Of a DNA stretch of 64,000 nt, positions 22,291 to 32,837 are shown piece after piece. The position numbers and the translations under genes were made by a program. The notes below the pieces were generated by a model. The model was not told the DNA's origin, made no database searches, and was given only the letters and a program-made list of their open reading frames with translations. Each line of letters starts with the position of its first letter. The stretch's first letter is position 1. This DNA is from Triplophysa rosa (taxonomy: Eukaryota; Chordata; Actinopteri; Cypriniformes; Nemacheilidae): assembly GCF_024868665.1 (NCBI RefSeq), contig NC_079891.1:10380308-10444307 (forward strand), in the 5' to 3' direction.

Positions 22291-22740
22291 AACTTTATTT
22301 ATTCACCTTCAGACTTACAACTTGGCAGACAGCTTACTTTCAAACACGGCAACATAACACACTGCATGAAATGTAATTTTCATGATCTCATGCTACTTAC
22401 TCTTTAATAAATTTCAAGAAATGAAACGTACTTGGATGCAAAACAAACAGCTGTGAAAAACAGGCTGGCTCTTGTTCTGCAACACTTTTTAGCGCCTCCT
22501 TTTTAGTGCTGATAACGAAACAGCGCCTCCACTGTGGCGTAATGTCGCAACTGCAGTTACAAATGACAGTCTGTTAAATGCATTTCTTGTGAAGACGCCC
22601 GACATAATTTTGGCGAGAGCCTGAGGTGGCATGACATTTGACAGAGGTGCGCCATTGATTATTGTCACACACAAACATGCACAACCACGACAAAGGCAAT
22701 TCACACAAACATACGGCTCTGTGTAATGCACCTATTCTTA

Positions 22741-22889
22741 TTACTCTTAGGACAGACCGATTTTTTTCGTAACACTGTTATTTTTTTCAAGTTACTTGTC
22801 CGTTTGGACGAGTAAAATTCTCTCTCACTTGCCCATACAAAACATTCACTTGTCCCGGACAAGCGGAAAAGCGTTAATGTCGAGCCCTG
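22741..22889. mobile_element. hAT end fragment (GTCGAGCCCTG type)
   Basis: Ends GTTAATGTCGAGCCCTG, the same end type as the hAT at 32350-34776, preceded by CACTTGTCC repeats. Only one end is present. Confidence 0.5.
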
Positions 22890-23161
22890 CTATTTACAGA
22901 AGTATGTTCATGTTCTTAAGTCTAAACAGTGACAGGTTTTGGGAAACGCTAGAGGGCTCTTTAAGAATTAGAAGGCTCTTTGTGCCTATTCATTTGACCT
23001 GTTCAAGAAATCCCCATTTACAAATTTGAGGGGATTTCAGTATTTTACATTTAGAATACATTTAGGGTTTTTTGTCTTTTTCATGTACGAAAGAGACTTG
23101 TTCTTGACTTGGTGGTGAAGACTTGGAGGAATAACTACAATTCTAGCATTTCTTCCCTCAG

Positions 23162-23383
23162 ATGGAATCACCAGATCCATCTCAAATTGAAGAGCAAGAT
23201 GAGAAGAGTGTGAAAGTGACTAAGGGGCCTAAACGTCAAGCAGAAAGCACAGTCTCAGATAATGGAGTCTTACAGCCACTCAAGATGTCCAAACAGGAGC
23301 TATATAAAGCCCCCACAGTGGAAGAGTTTAACCAACTTAAGGAAGCTGAAAATCTTTTCCACTGCAATTTGTTAAAAATGCAG
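23162..23383 (+). CDS. nol6: nol6 exon 2
   Basis: 74 codons, phase 0 at both ends, between a CCCTCAG acceptor and an ATGCAG/GTAATT donor. The segment starts MESPDPSQIEEQDEKSVKV, an acidic and basic low-complexity stretch, and continues into LKMSKQELYKAPTVEEFNQL and KEAENLFHCNLLKMQ. The latter match the conserved N-terminal Nol6/Nrap block (KLSRxELYKxPTxEELNxLxETExLFHxxLLRxQ in vertebrates). This is the diagnostic segment for naming the gene. Residues are about 18-91 of the predicted protein. Confidence 0.9.
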
Positions 23384-23548
23384 GTAATTGTGTCCTAATC
23401 CATCTATCATGTTTTACTACATTTGTATTTCTTAGCTTTCTTTGTATCATGGCACACGCTGTATTTACATGTTAACTAGATGATTCAGTAATGCATGATT
23501 ATAACTGTATAACAATATTTTTCACATTGCATATTTGTATGTGTTCAG

Positions 23549-23665
23549 ATGGATGAACTTTTGAAGGAAGTGGCCCTAAGTGAGCACAGGAAAAACCTTC
23601 TGGATTTTTTTGTGCAGCAGATCACACACCTCTTGCATACTGTGCCTAAATCTGAAGTTGTAGAG
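23549..23665 (+). CDS. nol6: nol6 exon 3
   Basis: 39 codons, phase 0, from acceptor TGTTCAG to donor GAG/GTTAGA. It encodes MDELLKEVALSEHRKNLL and then FVQQITHLLHTVPKSEVVE. It corresponds to the helical VEELLKEVRLSEKxxxxIDxFLxxVxxxxxxVP segment of Nol6. Intron 2, before it, is only 165 bp. Confidence 0.9.
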
Positions 23666-23786
23666 GTTAGACATTAGTGGAGCCATTCGCAGGACTGCCA
23701 CTGGCTTGGGCTGCAATGGATTTGAAAATGCTAATTTATGGTAAATACTAAAAATTACAAAAAAGTCTCTAATTCTCTTCTGCTAG

Positions 23787-23963
23787 TTGGAAGACCTTTC
23801 ATGGTTGTCAGGTGTTGAAGTCCCAATCCGCTTCATCCCAAAAGTTGCAAAAGGAAAGTTTCACATGGAGCCCCCTGAATCAATCAACCTGGTGGGCAGT
23901 TATCCACTAGGCACGTGTATCAAACCCCAAGTCTCTGTGGATTTGGCTGTCACCATTCCAGCT
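23787..23963 (+). CDS. nol6: nol6 exon 4 with nucleotidyltransferase-like motif
   Basis: 59 codons from acceptor CTGCTAG to donor GCT/GTGAGT, phase 0. It encodes LEDLSWLSGVEVPIRFIPK and VVGSY-like NLVGSYPLGTCIKPQ, then VSVDLAVTIPA. The GS...G and DLAV pattern is the degenerate poly(A)-polymerase-type nucleotidyltransferase signature found in the first Nrap domain. In this family the fold is generally regarded as structural within the 90S pre-ribosome and UTP-C contact network rather than enzymatic. Confidence 0.92.
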
Positions 23964-24253
23964 GTGAGTTAACTATTACACTTCTAAAGTTCCTGTTTTG
24001 TGTATGAAACATATTAATAAATAAATCACAAATACCAACTTGTATACACAAATAGAAACTGACAGTTGATGTTGAAGGCAGATGTTGACTACTCATTAAG
24101 CAACATATATGAATTTAAACAAATTTTAAATAAAATGAGTACCGTTTAGCCTGAGGCTTCATAAATATTCCTGAGATGGATGATGGTTATCTGTTTATTA
24201 ATTGTAAACTAATTTAAAATGAGGTTTATGGTAATGCATTTTATTTTTTGAAG

Positions 24254-24422
24254 ACTATTTTACACCCGATGGATGCCATAAACCAGAAGTATCCTCAGAA
24301 GAGAGCACTGTATCTGGCTGGTCTGGTGCAGCACCTCATGTCTACGAAGACTGTGGGTTCACTGCGCTACTCTTGTCTCCATGGCAACCGTCTTCGACCA
24401 CTACTACTGATCAAACCCAGAG
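24254..24422 (+). CDS. nol6: nol6 exon 5
   Basis: 169 bases, phase 0 in and phase 1 out (AG/GTATGA donor). It encodes ILHPMDAINQKYPQKRALY, LAGLVQHLMSTKTVGSLRYS and CLHGNRLRPLLLIKPRG. This matches the Nol6 block DxLNxRYxxKRALYLAxLAxxL...GSVxxxxxxGxxLxPxLLLxPRG. The split glycine codon is completed 34.6 kb downstream in exon 6, an exact phase match. Confidence 0.92.
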
Positions 24423-25454
24423 GTATGATTGGTGTAATAAAAGCTTTTACAGGAATCATATACCACAGTAATATTTCTTAGATTTTAATATGTTTTCAGG
24501 TATGAACTATTTGGCAAAATTCAGTTTTGAATCAAAATATATAATTCTTGTGAATCGTGTAGATCTGATTTTTTTTTTTTGGAGAGTGTGGGGGTCCTTG
24601 TTGATTTTATAAAATATAAGCCCTCAAGTGCCATAATTTGGAAATTCAAAATGCCGATACAGGCAACTTCATAGCGTCAAGTAATCGGCCCACACATGTA
24701 GCAGGAAGAATGTTTTCCAAACTTCATTTTGGCACTTCTGAAGGGGACGAAACGCGAAGTGTCGTCTCTGATAAAGAGAAAATGACATTGTTTTTATTAC
24801 TCAGTTTGTCAAGTGTGATCAGAACTGTTGTGAACAACTTGCAGTGTTTCCCCTAGGTTTACGGCTTTGGGGGGGGGGGTTGCGGTCTCTATTATCTCTA
24901 TTTATATTTTTTCTCTAATACTTTTTTTATAAATAATATTTCATCAATCAATCTATTGTTTATCAGTCAATTTATTTTATATTCTGATAGCCACAGTCTG
25001 TATGAAACGTGTTGTAGGCTCTGGTGCTGAAGCGAATTAGTGGTCTATTTTAATATTTAAAAAACTACTGACAACAAAATGTAACCACTGAAATGAATAT
25101 ATCATGAGCAGGAGTACTTACAAAGTTACTAATAAGTAGGCTTTCCATGCCATTCATACTAGAACTGATTCTATATAATCTTACTGATGAAAACATGATT
25201 CATTATGAAATGCTCTTAACATGCTGATTATTAATGTCATTAATGCTAAATGTTAGAGCTGGAACGATGCGTCGTATTATTTACATTTATTTGCTGTAAT
25301 GGCAGTTGCTGTAATGCAACAACAAATCGATAATAATCGATAATGAAATTCGTTGTCAACGAATTTCATTATCGATTAGTTGGTCTGTGACGTCACTTGC
25401 GAGCTGCGCAGTTATAAATCAAGCGCATCTTCTTCCCTTTTAAAATTACCATTT

Positions 25455-25685
25455 TAGATGCGTCTCTCCGTGCAGCATGAGACGTGTCTCTCCGTGGATG
25501 CGTCTCTTCGTGCAGCGTGAGGTGCGCAGTTTTTAAGTCAGATGTGGTTCTCCGTAGATGCGTCTCTTCGTGCAGCGCGAGATGCACAGTTTTAAAGTCA
25601 CACGTGTCTCCGTGCTGCGCGAGGTGCGCAGTTTTAAAGTCAGACGTGTTTTGCATGCATCTCTTCAAGCTGTGCAGTTTTAAAG
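25455..25685. repeat. Minisatellite of GCGTCTCTTCGTGCAGCG units
   Basis: Four to five diverged units containing 'GTCTC(T)TCCGTG(C/G)', 'CGAGGTGCGCAGTTTTAAAG' and 'TCAGACGTG'. Unit length is irregular (about 60-85 bp). It lies near the left end of the hAT. The repetitive minus-strand frame here is a by-product of the repeat. Confidence 0.75.
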
Positions 25686-25882
25686 TTTAAAGGGGAGAGG
25701 TGTTTTAAATGACAAAATAAAAGATTATATTAGTAAAACCCAATTTGTGGCGTTTGCACTTTTCAAAGTACATAATAGGCTAAATACCCTGATTTGGTGG
25801 TTTATTTAGTTCAGAGGTGGGTAACGAAGTACATTTATTTGAGAACTGTACTTAAGTACACTTTTTGAGTATTTGTACTTAA

Positions 25883-27045
25883 AGGTACTGTGCGGGATGT
25901 TTTGTATGATCTACAGTATTAACAGAAATGCAATATAACATACAAAACTGTGTCTTTAGATGTGTATAAAAACCTTACGTAATGAAAAGTTATGTTTTTA
26001 TTACCTTAGAATAAACCAGTTGTATCTACATAGGGAGCGGGCCTATCTAAATGGAATTTGTTATGTTGCGCAGCCATGTTTTGTACAGTAAGCTTTAACG
26101 GACAAACAGCTCTACAGAGCGCATTTCGTATATGTTGGTCTTCTTCGTGTGTTTTTTTAGACGCAGCTTGCGTCATCACTGAGTTGAAGACGCACAAAGT
26201 AGTAAGTCGTAGTACGGAGAGAAGGAGTAGTCGTCGTCTAGCTGAAGCAATTGATTGTTCTGTCTTAGAAGTTTTGATAAAATGGAGGACTATGCGTATT
26301 GTGCACAAGAGCCGACAGAGCGTGAATCTCCGTCGTCAAAGAAGTGCAAACGTGATGCTGCCAGACGAATTAGAGACAAACGGTGGCAGAAATCCAGGAT
26401 AAACATCGGTGTATCTATTATCATATGGAAGGCACTGTTGAAAGACAAATGTTTTCAAGGCGATGCCGAAGTTGCCTGTTTTCTGCTAGACTGGTAAGAT
26501 AATTCAACATTTTCAATGTTTCCACTTTTTCAATGTTTACCAAACAACTGTTTTGTTGAAACTGTAATTTTAGCATTTTATACAAATGGCTATATAACCT
26601 CCGAATAATAATGTTTTTCCGTCCCTGCGGTACGTACTCCGGTTGTTCCTGACTTTACAAAGGGGGAGACAAACATCTACTAACTTACACCTAACTGCCT
26701 ATGTCGCTGTCAGATCAAATGCTTTGAACAGCGTTGCTATTTACGATTAGCTAACTTTAGTTACTTCACTACTCTCAGCATGTACTAGATAGCACGCAAA
26801 AAATATATCTAATTATAGAATTGTAACAGTAACTTTCGCAATAGAATACATGTTAAATGATTAATTACGTTAATATATTGCCTTACCTTTGTGAAGAAAC
26901 ATCGTTGCTTGTATCACTGCTATCCGCTGTCTCAGTAGATGACATCTTTTTTTACTGTTGCGGCCACCGTCGTACTTCGAAAGGGAGATTCGTTGCAAAA
27001 CTATAATACAACGCTAGTGGCCGCTGATTTTCAAGAACTGCGCCT
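25883..27045. mobile_element. TTAA-flanked element with a coding exon
   Basis: Inserted in the hAT fragment. TTAA lies on both sides (25879-25882 and 27046-27049). The ends are AGGTACTGTGCGGG and the reversed AGGCGCAGTTCTTG. TTAA duplication fits Kolobok or piggyBac. It contains the frame at 26282-26494. Confidence 0.6.
26282..26494 (+). pseudogene. Transposon exon with KRDAARRIRDKRWQKSRINIG motif
   Basis: The open exon starts MEDYAYCAQEPTERESPSSK, continues KCKRDAARRIRDKRWQKSR and INIGVSIIIWKALLKDKCF, and ends at a GTAAGA donor after GDAEVACFLLD. The basic arginine-rich helix followed by 'INIG...W..L' and 'DAEVA.FLLD' recurs in many fish predicted proteins linked to repeats. I do not know its function. 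The next exon was not found, so it is a lone first exon of a truncated gene. The region upstream on the other strand is open too but has no known domain. Confidence 0.5.
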
Positions 27046-29426
27046 TTAAGTATTACTTTTTCTGTTTACTTTTTACTGTACTTCACTACATTTGAATGAC
27101 AAATATCTCACTTTTCATGGCACAAAAAAAATGATTTCCTTGGCTGACCCTCCCCTCGCTCCCACGTTTGGGAGAGACTATTGTCAGTTGCTTCTAATAT
27201 GACACACCTGAATCAACTCACCAGGTGTATTAATTATGGAGACATTCACAACATTTTGGGAGAAGGCTAATGAGTTCAGTTGTGTATACTTTTCCCATAT
27301 CTGATTTACTTATTGTAAGCAAAAGATGTAATTAATTTTTATCCGATTAATCGTTTAATCGAAGAAAAAAAAGAAAAAAAACCCCACCCAACTAATCGAT
27401 TATCAAAATAATCGTTAGTTGCAGCCCTAGTTCCCGGGCGTGTGCAAGTTAATCAGCAGAACAAGAGAAAGTATAATACACCCGACAAACAGCGATCTCG
27501 AGCCTCGGATGCAGTAAGTTAGTGAATGGATGGAGGAATTCCCCCTACCCCTGGAATGTGATCATCACAGCATGGACACGCAATCACAAACGGACGGAGA
27601 CGGGCACGTAGATGTAGACTTTCCTAATAAATAACTTTATTTTAACACTACGCTTTACATTAATGATTTACATTAACGCCATTGTACTAGTGTAAGTTAG
27701 TGTATGTGAACCTTTGCAGATTGTGACCCTGCTTAAGTTACTCTACTAACTATCATGAAACCACGTAAAAGTTTTCATGCACTTTTTATGTCATTCGATA
27801 GCTTTATGCAAGGAATAAACCAATATAGCATAATTAAGAAACTAACCTCCGCTGGTGCGGTCATCTGTCAATCTCCAGTCAGCATGCGTGTGTACGGTGA
27901 TGGTAAGGACACTACTCTTTCCAAGATGTTCCAATGTTTTCATTATTTTTCCTAATCATAAGATGGTAGTCTATGGTTTTGTTTAAAATGTATTTTGCTA
28001 GAGACTGTGAGTTACTCGCTGCGTGTGCTTAACTTATTAGAAGCACTGGAAGCGGTCTGAATGTTGTGCGTCTTCATGTGCAATAACTCTGATTTAACTG
28101 TAAATGGATGAAATTGGATGGTTGCAACGCACATGTGTTAAGTAAGGGATAATGTACAGGCAGCCGGTTGTTATCTGCCCCTCAGAATGGAATGTCGCGA
28201 CTGGCCAATCAGAATCAAGCATTCAAATGAGCCGTGTAATAAACATGTAACATATCATCTCTTCTCGTTGTGTTCTAACTGTTATTTACTTTGGGGAGCA
28301 AAATGATCCCCCGCGACTTCAGAAGGAGAAGGTGCTTTAAGCGCATCATTGTGCTTCCGGGATGCGCATAACTGTAAATAACGAAGCGAATGCATTAAGC
28401 GCATCACTCTTGAGTTCAGGATGCGCATGCACGCTTTTATGCCACTCTGCATTGGAGTCTTTTATACGGTGATAGTTTTATGCAATTAACAGAGATAGAT
28501 GGATAGTATTTTTACTTTTACTCAATTACATTATGAGACTGAAAATAGAGTCGGATATTTCTTGGAGGAAAAAAATACAGAGCATATATAATGCTCTAGT
28601 ATTTCATAAACACACGTCTTTTTTTTACTTCTGGATTGACAAAGGATTAATAAAGTAATCAAAAAATCTTTATTAGATTAATCTAAAAAATAATTGTTAG
28701 ATCAGTCGACTAATCGAAAAAATAAGCGTTAGATTAGTCGACAATAAAATCGTTAGTTTGCAGCCCTACTAAATGTAGATACAAGACGTTATGGTTCATA
28801 ATCTGTCACAAACCTATATAGCAAACCGTAAACTGACTGACAGCTAAAAATACTTTATTAGGTTACTGCTTTTCATTTACTTAAGCGTTACAGAAAAAGT
28901 GTCAATTTATTTACCTGCTCTTGGTGTCTGCAGGTCTTTATATGCGACGTGAATTTGGCTGGAGAAGCAGCGCTCACGGAACAATACACGTACTCCTAAT
29001 TCAGGATGAGCCCTTTTTAACTTTATTAACAAAATGTGGCCTTCGAACGTTAATCAATGAATATGCTCTGTATCACGTATGAATGTCCTTCCTCAAAGTA
29101 ACATTTAGAGTCCTGGATATCTTGATTGGCAGGAGTTTAATAACAGCACTGTTAGCTGATAGCGAGGCAAAAAAACAAATTACTTCTTGATTCCTGTAAT
29201 TTTTTTATTCAAGGTTTAAAGCGGTCAAGCATTGGATTTCATGCATACTGATAGTGACACCTATTGGCCAAAGTTGGTACCACATGCTAATGTTAGCTAG
29301 CCATCATTTTTTTTCTCAATTGCGTTGCTCTTGGAGGAAAAAGTTTTGAGGGGGAAAAAAAGTTTTGAACAGCAAAAAAAAAAAGAGAATCGTCAGACTT
29401 AGGCTCAGGACGGATCGAAAACACTA

Positions 29427-30357
29427 CAGGTTATGCATCTCCATAAAGTTGGTCAGCAGCAGGAAGCATCAGAAGCGTCTCGCCTGGGCTAAAGACAAAA
29501 AGGACTGGACTGCTGCTGAGTGGTCCAAAGTTATGTTCTCTGATGAAAGTAAATTTTGCATTTCCTTTGGAAATCAGGGTCCCAGAGTCTGGAGGAAGAG
29601 AGGAGAGGCACAGAATCCACTTTGCTTGAGGTCCAGTGTAAAGTTTCCACAGTCAGTGATTGTTTGGGGTGCCATGTCATCTGCTGGTGTTGGTCCACTG
29701 TGTTTTCTGAGGTCCAAGGTCAACGCAGCCGTATACCAGGAAGTTTTAGAGCACTTCATGCTTCTTGCTGCTGACCAACTTTATGGAGATGCAGATTTCA
29801 TTTTCCAATAGGACTTGGCACCTGCACACAGTGCCAAAGCTACCAGTACCTGGTTTAAGGACCATGGTATCCCTGTTCTTAATTGGCCAGCAAACTCGCC
29901 TGACCTTCACCCCATAGAAAATCTATGGGGTATTGTGAAGAGGAAGATGCGATATGCCAGACCCAACAATGCAGAAGAGCTGAAGGCCACTATGAGAGCA
30001 ACCTGGGCTCTCATAACACCTGAGCAGTGCCACAGACTGATCCACTCCATGCCACGTCGCATTGCTGCAGTAATTCAGGCAAAAGGAGCCCCAACTAAGT
30101 TCATACTTTTCAGTTGGCCAAGATTTCTAAAAATCATTTCTTTGTATTGGTCTTAAGGAATATTCTAATTTTCTGAGATAATGAATTTGGGATTTTCATT
30201 AGTTGTCAGTTATAATCATCAAATTAAAAGAAATAAACATTTGAAATATATCAGTCTGTGTGTAATGAATGAATATAATATACAAGTTTCACTTTTTGAA
30301 TGGAATTAGTGAAAAATCAACTTTTTGATGATATTCTAATTATATGACCAGCAACTG
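29427..30357 (+). mobile_element. Internally deleted Tc1 derivative (copy 3)
   Basis: The right end is intact to ATATGACCAGCAACTG/TA. The left end keeps only TA-CAGGT (29425-29431) before jumping to GCATCTCCATAAAGTTGG at about 29434. At 29469/29470 it has the same inverted junction (GGAAGCAT/CAGAAGCGTCTC) as copy 2, so it descends from the same palindromic derivative with most of one arm deleted. Confidence 0.85.
29470..30099 (+). pseudogene. Tc1 transposase catalytic part with a stop before second Asp
   Basis: The frame starts at QKRLAWAKDKKDW and includes the first Asp (MFSDESKFC). At 29809-29811 the Gln codon preceding the second catalytic Asp is TAG (CAATAGGAC against CAACAGGAC in copy 2). 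After that the frame continues with APAHSAK and NSPDLHPIENLWG, with an Asn-to-His change just before the Glu motif. The helix-turn-helix is absent. The product would lack the second Asp and the Glu. Confidence 0.85.
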
Positions 30358-31324
30358 TATTTTTAATTTTTCTCCCCAGTGTGAATTTTTTTCACCTTGT
30401 GGTTCAGGGCCACCGTAACATGAAAAGGGTGTGATTAATCACGATGAAAAAATGTAATCTATTGCACACTTTATTGTATCACTCTTCTGCTCTGTTGGTC
30501 CTTTTATTTGGAAATCTATGTAGAGCGGTTTGTTTTTTATTAATTAATTAAAGTATCGACATTTGTTGCCAGCATATCGATTCTCATATCTCACGAAGAA
30601 GGACAGTGATACATTAACATATCGATAAATCGTCCAATCCCTCCGATGATATTAAATAATTATTGCACAGATTCATTTTGCTTCATAACACATTAATTTA
30701 TCATCAGGTGCCACAGGGATTACTTTTTTGCCCATATCTGCTTTTTCATTTTTTGATAACATGTCTTTGAAGACTTGCATATGGATATCCAATGGACACA
30801 GCTTCAGCTTGTTATGTTACAGATGGACCTAAATGAACAAATATTAATTTTAAAAATATGATTACATGGCTGCTATTGTAACCATAGTAATACACAGGAT
30901 AGCTGTCATAAAGGTATAGAGCTTAACAATGCATATAATTTCAAAGCAGCTTAAAAATGCATGTTTCAATGTTACAATCAAAAAATATATCCTTTAATCA
31001 GCCAGAGGTGGCTGTGACTCACTGAGAAACAACAAAGTGATGTTCATATCACAATAGCTCTAAGACAATACAAGTCATGTGTTTAAAGTAATGTTCAGTT
31101 AAACAGGCAATATTATTATAGGTTAAGTTTGCAGATTTTCAACCCATATCCGGCAAATTTTATTGTGGACAAGTAAATGGGAATATCTCAGTAAGTAACA
31201 AAAAAATAAGGGTAACATTGACCATTTACATATACGGCCATTATTGTAACAATACAAAGTGGATTGACAATCAGCAAATTTACACTTTCATAGGCAGTGT
31301 AATCAGGCAGTGATTACAATATTT

Positions 31325-31480
31325 GGCAGGATTTTTGCCTTTATTTGTACAGTATAGTGAAGTGGGAGAGAGAAAGGGGTGGGGTTGGGAAAGTACCATG
31401 AGCCGGGAATCGAACTCGGGTCGCCCAGAGCACAACCACGCCATGTGTCAGAGCACTGCCCACGAGGCTATCAGCTCCTA
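31325..31480 (-). mobile_element. tRNA-derived SINE
   Basis: On the minus strand an A-box-like TAGCCTCGTGGGCAG is followed about 50 bases later by a B box GAGTTCGATTCCCGGCTC. After this comes the tail TTTCCCAACCCC, CTCTCCCACTTCACTATAC and finally AATAAAGGCAAAAATCC. This body and tail are a familiar fish SINE pattern. The B-box spacing is too long for a functional tRNA. Confidence 0.7.
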
Positions 31481-31511
31481 CATATTTGGCAGTTTTGTAT
31501 GTCTATCTATA

Positions 31512-31592
31512 GTTGCCATCATCTGAAGGCTTTGTGAGTGTTGGCATCATCTGAAGTGTTAGTGAGTGTTGGCATCATCTGAAGTCTTCACA
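31512..31592. repeat. Short tandem repeat, 29-bp unit
   Basis: About 2.7 copies of GTGTTGGCATCATCTGAAG followed by a variable TGTTAGTGA spacer. Confidence 0.8.
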
Positions 31593-32036
31593 AGTGATGC
31601 TGTATCCAATCTGGAGCTGCCGTAATCTTAAAGTGTAAACCCTGACAGAATGAAACAGGAAAGCAAAAGGAGCAATATTAGCACTGCTGCTGTTCATAAT
31701 ATTATTTTAAGCAAAAGATGATCAATTTCACTTTTTACTATTTCATTTATGAAGAACAAGGTTACAAGATGTGTTATGGGAATGCTTAACTAAATCTGAA
31801 AATGCTCTGGCTCCTTTAATGGACTCTGATATCCTGGATACTACCAATAGTCCAGAGCTTGTGACTTTACTTATCTTATTTTGGAATTATCTGGTTTAAT
31901 AGCCATCAGGTTTTTTCTAGGTCCCTTAGTAAATTTGTCATCATAATTTGAAGAACTGGAAAGTCTCTATGAAACAAACTACCTACGCAATAATATCATT
32001 TACGTGGGAGGAACGAGCAATCATATCTATAATTTA

Positions 32037-32341
32037 CACTACCATTCAAAGGGTTCAGACTTTTTTTATTTCTCTCATTATATGAATATATTGTAAACTG
32101 TACTTTATTGTAAACTGAATTTTCAACATCATTGCGCCAAAGTTCAGTGTCACATGATCCAAGTGACAATTTTGTTGCTCAAGACACTGAAGACTGGAGT
32201 AATGATGTTGAAAATTCATACTTGCATCACAGAAATAAATTACACTTTACTATATATATTCAAAAAGAAAACAGCTCTTTTATATTGTGGTTAATTAACA
32301 GTATTTCTATTTATATTGTATTTTTTGCCAAATAAATATCA
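32037..32341 (+). repeat. Interspersed repeat (ACTACCATTCAAAG type)
   Basis: Begins ACACTACCATTCAAAGG, has the AATAAATTACACTTTACTATA and TTCAAAAAGAAAACAG blocks, and ends TTTTTGCCAAATAAAT. I recognise this as a very common cyprinid repeat. Class not assigned. Confidence 0.55.
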
Positions 32342-32837
32342 ACGTAAATCAGAGCTTGACGCTTACTTTTTTCAGAAGGAGCACATGTGCTCCTAAATTG
32401 AAAAATTTAGGAGCACAATAAAGAATTTTAGGGGCGCAATGAAAATGTATTAAATAATGTGATTTTACCTTAAAAAAGGGATAAAAGGAGACCTTTAAAA
32501 GCAAAGTGATTTCATTTATTTGAATACAGTAAGTACACTAGGTTTTCTTTTATTTCAACAGCTGTCTCTTTAACAGTATTTAATAATTATTTTTAATTTT
32601 AACTGTATGAACATCTGTAATAAAGTAGTTATTGGTTCTAAATTCTTAGTCTACTTGGTCCATTTAGACAAAGGATATCACTGGCCCAGAAGCTTTTGTA
32701 AGCAGGACGTCTTGCACGCTTTGAGCTTTCACATTTTTTGAGAATTTCACATTCCGTGTTCGAGATGTCGCTGTCTCCGTCGATCAAAACGGACAGATAA
32801 TGTGCTGCTCTCAACTTTTCTGCAAGGCTTCCTTTCA

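Larger units (their letters stand above)
12187..23161 (+). other. nol6 intron 1 (about 11 kb)
   Basis: Contains minus-strand DUF4806 and THAP exon remnants and many transposons, listed separately. The spacer stretches 12600-13050, 16230-16600, 19480-20370, 20600-21600 and 22300-22740 show no recognisable gene. The acceptor is CCCTCAG at 23155-23161. Confidence 0.6.
25812..27125. mobile_element. hAT fragment, family of 35188-36729
   Basis: Starts CAGAGGTGGGTAACGAAGTAC, the end of the complete hAT at 35188. The homologous block with CATTTGAATGACAAATATC near 27090-27115 follows the inner insertion. The right terminal CCACCTCTG is missing. Confidence 0.65.
25254..28768. mobile_element. 3.5-kb hAT element hosting nested insertions
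   Basis: The ends are TAGAGCTGGAACGATGCG on the left and GTTAGTTTGCAGCCCTA on the right. A perfect 8-bp duplication CTAAATGT flanks it (25246-25253 and 28769-28776). The subterminal regions are rich in ATCGATTA/TAATCG motifs. A second right-type end (CGTTAGTTGCAGCCCTA) at about 27428 shows that another member of the family is fused or nested inside. Confidence 0.8.

Noticed and set aside
25393..25668. Minus-strand frame with repeated KTAHLALHEET-like units
   Set aside because: It is the translation of a minisatellite; there is no start context, splice sites or known domain.
31380..31460. Candidate tRNA gene on the minus strand
   Set aside because: The B box is good but the A-to-B spacing is too long and no acceptor stem closes; the body and tail match a SINE.
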